Below, piece by piece: positions 22,601 to 31,700 of a stretch of DNA of 34,803 bases (the stretch's first letter is position 1; each line of letters begins with the position of its first letter). This DNA comes from Heterotrichella gracilis. Lineage: Eukaryota > Sar > Xanthophyceae > Tribonematales > Xanthonemataceae. The notes under the pieces are model-generated. The model did no database searches, was not told where the DNA came from, and saw only the letters and a list, made by a program, of their open reading frames with translations. A program made the position numbers and the translations under genes. The stretch spans positions 1-34,803 of the forward strand of contig JAULBX010027694.1 of NCBI GenBank assembly GCA_032358255.1. The letters are read 5' to 3'.

Positions 22601-25600
22601 CCCACCGCCCTGGCCGCCTCCGGTGCCTTCCACGCTCCTCTGGACCCACGTGACAGTGCATCCGCCGAGGTGGTGGTGGGGGGCATGGCGAGGGGCACCA
22701 AGCACCCTGGGGAGGTGGTGCATGACTGCCTGCCAATCGGTAGCGGGGCCGCCAGCAGGATGGATGAGCATGAGGGGGCGCAGATGATGCTGTGGCCACA
22801 CAACCACATGGTGGGGATCACTGGGTGGAATCTGTATTGAACAATTGTACATGTATACTGTATCGCATGCTTCTGCTGTGCAATGCTAGGGCTTGCAAGG
22901 CATGCCTTGCACATGAGTTGCCCATTTGACGAGTGCTTTGCAATGCATGTTTCCTGATGCCATTTAACGCATAGGATGATGCACGCATGGCCAGTGCAAT
23001 GGCATACATGGAATTACGCAGTTACCATATTGCAATGTTGCGCGACTGCCCTGTTCCTGGTGTATGCATGCATGCCATTAACAGTCTGGCCGTGGCTCAC
23101 ATGTCTTCCATATGCTACTACCAGGCTACCTTAGTTGCCGGCATCAAGGCCGCCAGTGGGCCTGAACCCGCACTGGTGCTGGAGCTGCACAAGTGGTCGC
23201 GCACTGACACCACACAGGAGCAGGCAGCGGAGGCACCCACGTCCTCCCCCTCCACCTTGATTGGCAAGGTGGTCATCCCCCTGCAGGACCTGCCGGAGGA
23301 CCGGTCAGGGGAGGTGGGCGATGTGCAGGTATGCTAGGGGAAACAGTGGACAGGAGGTTACCCAGAGAGAAGGGCACTACTGTAGTATGACTACCCTAAT
23401 CATCTAACGCTCTTTCAAGAACCAATGTTCAAAGACGTGCCGAGTTGTGTTCGTTTATTTGTTTGCTAAATTCTTTGTTGAATATGTGCAGGGTGTTGTG
23501 CTTCACTTTGCCAACAAGGTGCGCCAGGGGGAGGAGGACCCGCTGGTGCTGCTGCATGTGCGCCTGTGGGGCATGGCGGGATATGCAAAACACCTGGAGG
23601 CGCTGGCAGGTAGGGGGGGCGCTGGCAGACAGGGAGGGGGAATTGCACAATGTGCATGTGCATGCATAGGCAAAGCTGGGTAGGCATGGTGGATAACTCA
23701 AAGTACTACGGCTGCACACATGCATTATCTGCTGAATTGCACACCCACATTGTAAATCATGCTTTTTTTTGCTTCCCAAAGTGTTTTCCGCACATACAAC
23801 CACCCCTGCTAACCCCTTGCCACCCCGTTTCCAGACCCCTTGATCGACGGCCCACCCACCCCCGTGCTGTCCGGCCCCGCCTCTTTACCCGGTGTCGCGA
23901 GTATCTTTTCACCCTGGCACTGGGTACGCTGTGTGACGACATGGTGGTGAAGCAGGGGGCGTGTGTTCAGCTTGCAGGGCTGGCACAGGCGGCGCGGGGG
24001 CAGGCTGAGCGCGCCACCTGGCGCATTGCTGACCTGGAGTCAAGGAACAAGGTGGGACCAGGCTTGGGGATGTCCATGGGAAGAGGAAAATGCCCAAAGT
24101 GGATGGGTTCTATGATAGTTCCATATTACAAAAAAACATGTACAGAACAGCTGCAAATATTAGCCCATGATGCACACATCATAGGCCTTAGAACTCCTGA
24201 AGTACCCAGTAATTTACGCAAAGCTCTGGGGTCCCCATACCACTGCAGTTGATGCACCATACCATTACAGGGCAATGCCATTTAATTTACAGTGGCCTAA
24301 CGCAACGCCAAGGAAAGTACACATTACACATGCCGGCAGATTGAGATGTATCATCAAATGAGTAGCCACATATGTTCTTTGTTCACCTGCCGTGCCCGTA
24401 CACCCTGGTGTTTAACTTGAGCTACCACCCCCTGTGTCAGGCGCTGACTCGCGACCTGACCTCCCTGCGCCAGCTGCTGCATGCACCATCAGCCACCAAT
24501 CCTGGCCCACCTGGTGGCAACCTTGAGGGGGCCACACGTGAGGCGGCGGTGCGCGGGGCGAGGCACGCACTGGAGGAGTGGGGTGAGACTACCTCCACTG
24601 TCCACGCATGCGCACGTAGCATTGCCATTGCTGGCAGACCATGGCAGGGGGTATCGTGCAAAAGTACCCTCATGTGGACGGCCCACGAATGCATGTATTT
24701 CAAATGTGTCTCGAATCTTGTAGGCACTGTGTGGGTGTTGTATTCAGTGCAGGACATTGGCAAAGAGTGGGTCAGGTGACCATGTGCACCTGTCTTCCAT
24801 ATTTAGAAATATCAGATAGATTCTACATCCCAATTCCTCCATTGTGCGCAGCTAAGGAGCAGCGGCGCAACATGGAGCTTGTGTCCCGCCTGCAGCAGCT
24901 GCAAGCCGGGGCAGCAGGTGTGCAGCGCCTCGAGGCTGCCCTTGCGCCGCTGCAGGACGCACACGTGGCGCAGGCGCAGGCGCTGGCGGAGCATGAGGGC
25001 AAGGCGGCAAAGGTGGGAGGCACAGCAGGGGTTGCTGGCCAAAAATACCTGTACGGCAAAACTGTGCTGGCGCAAGCTTATGCACGCTGATTGTTTATCT
25101 GGCTCATATTGCTAGTAATACGAACAGTAGTTAAGTCGTACTGGGAGTGAGTGTGCAGGTGTGGGCCACTCGCAGTGCATTGCAATTTCCTTGATGGACC
25201 ACTGGTAGGTCTTGTCACGTGATGTCATGGTGTGTGATGTGATATGGGGCACCATGCACCTGACGTCCCCTTTCTCCCGCTTTGCTGCAGCTACCCTCGC
25301 TGGTGCACGCCCTGCAGACCCAGGAGGTTGTCATTGCAAAGCTGGAGCGCCTGCTGAGAGAGGCGGGGCAGGGGGCAAAGGAAGCAGCGGCAGGGAGGGA
25401 GCATGCGGAAAGGAAACTGGCAGAGGAGAGGGAGAGGTGGGTGCTGTTGGGCAGCGCATGGATTTAAAAGTCCAATATAATATGTACACTGCATTGTGCA
25501 GATATAATTAAATATCTAAGGATGTATTCATTTGTCGAAATTAAATAATCATTTTCCTTTACATGGCATGTTATCGGCAAGACTTGTCCATGAAAATAAG

Positions 25601-27518
25601 TATAGTGCTCTGTATCATGATAGAGGTTCCGTATCATTGCATATTGGGCGGATGTAATCCTTCAGCCTGCAACCAATCCTGTAGTCTCGGAATGATTGTG
25701 ACGCTGGCGGTCCCTTCAGGTGCGCTGCTGAGGTTGCCGAGGCTGATCGCCTGCGTGGTGGTCAGTACGGGTCAGACATGGAGGCGGTGCGGCGCGAGGT
25801 GCGGGGGGAGGTGGAGCGCCTGCGGGCAGATGCGGAGCGGGCAAGGAGGGAGGCGGCGGAGGCACACAGCCAGGCACAGGGGCTGCGCAGGTGGTGGTTG
25901 GGGGAGAGGGATTTCTGGCAAGAGTGCTGGTGGCATGCTGCCGGCAATGATGGCATTTAATGCAGATCCTTCTGGGTTCTGACATGCCTGTGCCCTGTGT
26001 AGCAACTTTGATGCTATATGCTTGTCCAAAACGCTGCATGAGTGCAAGATATTGACAGTCCACCACCATGCCATGGGTTAAAGGGCATGCATGCTAAGCG
26101 AGGTCTGCATGATTGCAATCGCCTTGTGTACTAAACACCACCCACCTTGCCCTCCGCCAGGCAGCTTGAGTCTTGTGAATCTGAGCGCATGATGGTGTGC
26201 CTGCGTGCTGAGCGTGCTGAGGCTGCAGCCAGTGGTCAGCAGGTGGAGGTGGTGGACATGAGCAGGAGGTGAGCGCCAGGAATCAAGGAGAGGGGGGGCT
26301 CCTGATAGGGACCTGGGATTCACACTTTGTAGCTGCATCACGATCAGGGAAGAAGGAAGTGAAGGCAACGCCCATGTGCACAAGGGAAAAGCCACGGACA
26401 ACATACTGCGTGTGTTCCCCTACACGTGTGTGGGATATGTGTGGTGGGTGCATGCGGGACATGTGTATCATGCAGGCAGCCGTGGACCAGGTGCATGGGC
26501 GGTGCCATGGTAAAACACCACACAGATGATGCATAGCTGCACATGCACCCATAGCTGCTACCAGCCTTGCCGCTAACCTCTCTTGGCATATGCACAGGTA
26601 CGCGCGTGAGATGGCAGTCATGCGCGCAAGGCTGGCGGAAATGGAGGCGCTGCCACCACACCTCATGGGCTATGCCCAAGGGCAGGGGCAGCAACCCACC
26701 TACACCACCGCACAGCAGCCGGTCCACTACAGCGGGGGAGGGCCACCAGTGGGGTATGCATCCTACCATGACCCGCAATCACCCCCCCTTGGCCACCACC
26801 CGCACATGACAGCAGCTGGCGAGGGGCAATACGCGGGGAATAGCATTGGGCGGGTGGGTCAAAGCTATGCCTCAGGCGGCGCGATGGTGTCAGGCCGGCA
26901 GGGGTTGCCCCAAGTGGTATCTGACATTCACATGGGCACTGTAGGCAAACAGCGCAAGGATCACATGGAGCCACATGTGCCTGCCCCGATACATTCCAGC
27001 AGCCCTCAACACCACTCCTCCCCCCACCACTCCCCCCCTCCCCCTTGGGCCCATGCACCCGCCGCCGTCAAGCCCCCAATCCCTGGCGCCGACTCGCGCA
27101 CCACCACCCCGCCACGGTTACCCACCAATCGGCCATCGGGCATGCACCAGCCTAGCACCAACTCTGCCAGAGCGGGTGGGCAAATGCTGGCAGCAGCGCC
27201 CGGATCCCCTGGGGCTAACAGGCAGCAGCAGGCATTTGGGACTCAGCCTGGTACCAATAACAGGGGCGCTGAGCGCAATCCTAGCACCTCCCCTCAGCCA
27301 ATGCCTGGCTCGCGTGGCAGCGGGCAGGGGCAGGGGAGTGGGGGTATGAGCAGGGGGGGGGAGGGTGAGGCGCAGCGGCTGGTGGTGCCTGGCAGCCAAG
27401 AAGGACGCAGGGGGGGGCGGGAGGGGAGGGCGCACGGGGTGCTGCTCGCTACCCGTACCCCATGGGCCATGGTGATGATGATGATGATGAAGACGATGAA
27501 GAAGATGATGATGCAGAA

Positions 27519-27551
<33 letters not shown>

Positions 27552-27758
27552 CAAGAGGAGGAGGAGGATGCCACCCGCACTGCCTGGATGCGCGCCCCGC
27601 CCTCCGCAGGGCGCACCCCCCCGCGCAGCCAGGCCACTACCGCCCGTGCCCAGCCCCCACCCCCAGTGGCTGGTCTGAGTGCGGTCAGCAGCCAGAGGGT
27701 GGTCAAGGCGGGGGGTGCGGGTGGGGGGCGTGACAAGGGTGACAGCCCCACAAAATAG
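19603..27758 (+). CDS. Multi-C2-domain and coiled-coil protein, possibly CCDC33-like, about 20 exons
   Basis: Exons read as 19603-19656, 19746-19850, 20060-20195, 20298-20378, 20465-20498, 20625-20688, 20813-20997, 21326-21395, 21662-21881, 22075-22231, 22540-22810, 23125-23328, 23492-23565 (or 23609), 23835-24051, 24441-24582, 24852-25012, 25291-25436, 25720-25890, 26161-26268 and 26598-27758, for roughly 1,250 residues. The first half holds repeated C2-like beta-sandwich blocks, for example YFFQVQVLDNHGIPPG, VELMVLDLS with VFVAGKMLRDA, DPSWDQLLTLHFPE and TLIGKVVIPLQDLP. The second half is coiled coil (RRNMELVSRLQQLQ, VVIAKLERLLREA, MEAVRREVRGEVERLRAD, MAVMRARLAEME), followed by a Pro/Gln/Gly-rich tail with an acidic run. 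C2 domains followed by coiled coils recall CCDC33, an animal protein; this match is from memory and weak. Weak points are the exon 8 acceptor (GCGAG), the exon 13/14 junction and the last-exon frame. Confidence 0.6.
21472..21525. repeat. A+T-flanked hairpin in an intron of the C2/coiled-coil gene
   Basis: CTGCGC (21494-21499) and GCGCAG (21506-21511) form a 6-bp stem around GTTAGT. Outside it, a run of TTAA/ATTAATTA repeats on both sides can extend the stem imperfectly to about 54 bp in all. It lies in the intron between 21395 and 21662. Confidence 0.5.
27472..27570 (+). repeat. GAT/GAA/GAG trinucleotide tract in the last exon of the C2/coiled-coil gene
   Basis: A near-continuous series of GATG-phase triplets encodes an acidic run in one frame (mostly Asp and Glu) and a Met/Lys run in the frame carried from upstream. 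The acidic frame leads to a natural-looking tail ending at TAG 27758; the other ends at 27678. Tracts of this type are unstable and often vary in length between individuals. Confidence 0.8.
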
Positions 27759-28758
27759 GGCTTGCTGGGTGGACTATTCAGGAAGAAGTAGGAGGCACAC
27801 TCCCTGTGTCGTGGCAGGATTAAAATTGCAAGCATCTTCAGGCACTTGTGATGAGCAGGGTGGCCTGATTTGAGGGCAGACAGTCAGGAATTGCTTTACA
27901 CCACCATGCCTGCTTTCACTGGTGCACCTGTGTGTGTGGCGTGCACCTGGGGTGAACGAACAGCGGTATCACAGTGTAAAACACCAAGGGCAGAGGCGTT
28001 AGTCGACATGTTGAATAGGGATCAGGGCTTCCTCCAAGTTGTGTTTTGATTGCAATTGCTGAAGTGGTCTCCACGCTAAACCCTAACGGAAACCCTGAAC
28101 CGAGCCCACTCCCCGGAGCCAACTGCAGTGCAGTGAAGCTACCCCACCTTCGGCTGAGAATCCCATTTAACATCCAAACTTGCTTCCAATTGCCCTCATC
28201 CTTCTTTAAGAACTTGATCGCAAGCTCGGCGCCGGCTGCTGGGTGCACTGCAAACAAAACGTCGAATGTCCTTTCTGACCAGCTCTTTGCCACTGACCCT
28301 CCTTTGGCTGACCAAAGCTGTCGGAGCGTCAGAGGCTCACGCCTGCCCACCTATTGCGCAAGCAACCGTGGACAGGGCAGGGCAACTATTTGAACCAGGG
28401 GTCTTGACGTGTGTGGGGTTGGACGACCCGTTTGGTTGCCCGACACAGGTATGTTCCTGCACAGATGGGGTCCACTGCACAGCACAGGCAAAAGTGCTCG
28501 AGAGTGGTCCGCGATGCAATCACGCCGTTAAAGTATGTGCACCACAGCAGGATGCTGGTAAATCTCTCCACTCCTTCACCAGAGTGTGGGCAATGCACAA
28601 CCCCCGCCTATGGCATCGCAGACCCCACTCCCATGGAAGGGAGTGGGATTGCCGCGCCCTCCCAACCCACTCCCACCTGACGCGCCGTTTTCCGCCGTGT
28701 GTGCAGACGTTCTCCTAGAAGTTGCACTGGTGCCTGGCCTTGGCCGTGAGGCAGCGGA
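27759..28758. other. Intergenic region between the C2/coiled-coil and kinase genes
   Basis: This 1-kb interval contains a stretch at about 27920-28390 that is open on both strands for more than 100 codons (see findings). Otherwise no gene is seen. It should contain the promoter of the kinase gene. A telomere-like CTAAACCCTAA occurs near 28077. Confidence 0.4.
27916..28350 (-). other. Unassigned open frame with protein-like composition
   Basis: A 144-codon minus-strand frame contains segments such as SWSERTFDVLFAVHPAAG and FLKKDEGNWKQVWMLNGI, which look more like real protein than most spurious ORFs here. It starts at GTG directly after an in-frame TAG, and no clear initiation or splice context is visible. 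The opposite strand is also open over 28046-28393. It could be a relic of a transposable-element or gene fragment; I do not recognise it and do not call it a gene. Confidence 0.2.
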
Positions 28759-31700
28759 ATGAGCGGGTACCCTCAGTGGGACGCACAAGGTGGGAATCCA
28801 CCTATTGACAGACCTTGCTGTCCGGCATGCCAGTGCTTGCAACTTCAGTCCGTTGCCCACCTTTTTTGGTTTCCTCATGCCTGTGCTGCACTGCTGCAGG
28901 CGCTGCTGGGCGCCTGTACCCCACTGTGTCACAGATAGGGGCCCCTGCCCAGCCCCACCACCCCCCTGCAACCAGCACCCCCACCCCCACCCCCAGCACC
29001 AGCCAGTACCAGCAGCAGCAGCAGCAACCAGGTGAGGAGCGCACCGCAACCTACCTCAAACACCACCGCACACTATGCCCCACCGGGCTATGCCCTTCCC
29101 TGCCATCCAACCACCCCGCGCCCTACCATTGTGCTCTGTCAGATTTGTCAACAGCTGCCTTGAAGCACACACCCCTTGCCTCCACCCCTTGATCCTTTCC
29201 CTCCCCTGCAGTGCTCATCGGCTCCCGCCCCGGCCCCCTGGCCCAAGGCTCCATCAAGCTGACAGGGGGGGTGCAGCAAGGGGGGGGACCCAGCACCTCC
29301 CAACCACCTCCAGCCCCCTACGCCTACTGGAACGTCAGCCAACCACCGCAACAGGGTGCCGCCCCTGCCAACGGGACCGCCATCCCCATCATCGGCCTCC
29401 ACCGGCCCACACTCCAGAGCGCACACACCACACCAGTGCTTGGCAGCAGCCCGTGTGGGAACCATGTGGGTGCACCCCAGTCCAACAGCCTGCCTCTCTC
29501 GGTGCAGCGCACCCAAACCACGGGCGACGCACAACCCAGCCAAGGGTCACTCCCCAGCCAAGGGTTTCAGGCACACCCTAGCCAAGGGTCGCTCCCCAGC
29601 CAGGGGTTTCAGTCACTGCCGCTGCCCAGCGCCAGCCAGCCATACCCCTCCCCGTTGGCACCCCATCAAGCACACTCCGCCATCAATGGCCACAACCCCT
29701 CCCAAGCGGCAGCAGCAGCACCACCACCACCACCACCCGCCAACGGCAACCAGGCGCCCTCATCCCCACCCAGCAACGGCATCACATCACCCTTCCAAAA
29801 CGGCCATCCGCACCCGCAAGCCCTTCTTGCCCCCGCCATCCCGGCGCCCATTCCCACCTCTCGGCCCAGCTCCCAGGCCCTGCTGAGTGGCCCGTTTGAG
29901 ATCCGCGCCGATGACCTGCGGTGGTACACTGACGACGAGGGGAACGTTCAGAGCCTGGGCAGTGGCGGCTTTGGCACGGTGCGTGCGGGCAGGATGGGGG
30001 GGAAGCGGCCAAGCACCGCAGCAGCTAGCCTCCTCTGACACCTCAGCCACAACCCCTTCACCATGCATAGTACACATTCCAATGCCCACTGCCCAGCAAC
30101 CCGCACCATGCATAGTACACATCCCAATGCCTCCTGTCCAGCACTCCACAACATGCAACCCGCACCCAACAATAGCCCACCCCACCCCACCCCACCCCCA
30201 CTGCCCAGCACCCAGCACCATGGGAATCGCACACAACTGTAGCCCACCCCATCTACCCCACCCACATCCACCGCACCCCACCCCACCCAACCCCATCCCA
30301 TCCCACCCCGCAGGTCGTCAAGGCCAAGTGGAGCGGCAGCGACGTGGCGGTCAAGGTGTTCAGAAACCTGTCGGACGAGGACGTGGCGGGATGCAGGCGG
30401 GAGATTGAGCTGCTGTTCAGCCTGCGCCACCCGCGCATCGTCATGTGCTTCGGGGCGGTGCTGGGCGCGCCCGAGGGCCTGATGCTGGTCACTGAGTTCA
30501 TGAACGGTGGCACGGTGTGGCAGGCGCTGTCAAGGGAGAAAATCAGCGCGGGGTGGAACACACAGTGAGTGGGGGGTGGGGTGGGGGGTGTTGCGGGATG
30601 GGGGTGTGGATGACCCTGTCATTGGCATGGCACACGCAGACAAGCAACGTATAGATGTAGAAATTGAATGAACATATTTCAAGGGAAAATAGCATCACTT
30701 TGCATGCTGAGTGGTGTAAAAGGGCCTTCCGCGTGGTGCTGGTCGCTGCCCATGTATCAACCGGCAAATAACCGCTACCCCACCCTGGTCCTGTCTTGAT
30801 ACCCCCCTCATTGCCTCCTCCAGGACGCACATGATTGCCCTGGACACCGCCCAAGCGCTCAACTACCTGCATGGCCGCAATGTGTGGCACCTGGATGTCA
30901 AGACGCCAAACATACTGCTCATGGTCAACAGGTGGGCGGACTAGGGTGTAGGGTTTTACAAGAAACCCTAACATACTGCTCATGGTCAACAGGTGGGAGG
31001 ACTAGGGTTGTGGGATGTCAATAATACCCTAAACCCAGGTTGGCACACAAGCAGCACCTTGCACCTGGCCATGGTATGCATCTGGGGGGGCCCCCCGACT
31101 TTGGTATCCAGATAAGGTCGTATGTGCTCATGGTGGGGGTGCATTGGCCAACGGGGCGGGGCGCAGCATGGGCGAGCACAGAGGTGCATGGCCAGGGGAA
31201 GGGAAGCCAGAGGGGCCACATGCCATGTGGGGTTGCGGGTCAGGGCGGGTGTGCACATCACATGCCAGGGGCCGGTCACACCTGCCTTCCCCCCCTTGTC
31301 TGCATCAACCCACACCTGCCTTCCCCCCCTCGTTTGCATCCACCCACACCCTCCAGGAATCACCTGCACACCTCCAGAAGCCACTTCACTCCAGCAACTG
31401 TCATACCCCACAAGCCCCACACTGACCGCCCACCCCCCGCCTGCCGCCCCCCCAGGCAGCGCCAGTTCACCGAATCCAAGCTGTGCGACGTGGGCCTGGC
31501 GCGCCTGGCATCCAGCGAGTGGCGCACCCTGACCTGCAGGCAGGGGCTGCATGGCACCACAGACTGGGTGGCGCCGGAGGTGTTTGCAGGTGGGTGCAGG
31601 CTGGGGTGAGGAGGGGGTTGGAATTTTGAATGGTTGTCAATTGGCTCGCAAGCCCCAAGCACCAGTGGAGATTTATCATATCATGATTTCTGTCATTCTC

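Noticed and set aside
26590..27678. Reading the last exon as one long ORF with a poly-Met segment
   Set aside because: Poly-Met from a GAT tract is implausible; the frame offset by one gives an acidic run and a natural tail, so a frame conflict is reported instead.
28077..31030. Interstitial telomere repeats (CCCTAAA-like strings near 28077 and 31022)
   Set aside because: Only one or two partial units occur at each place, so they are not arrays and could arise by chance.
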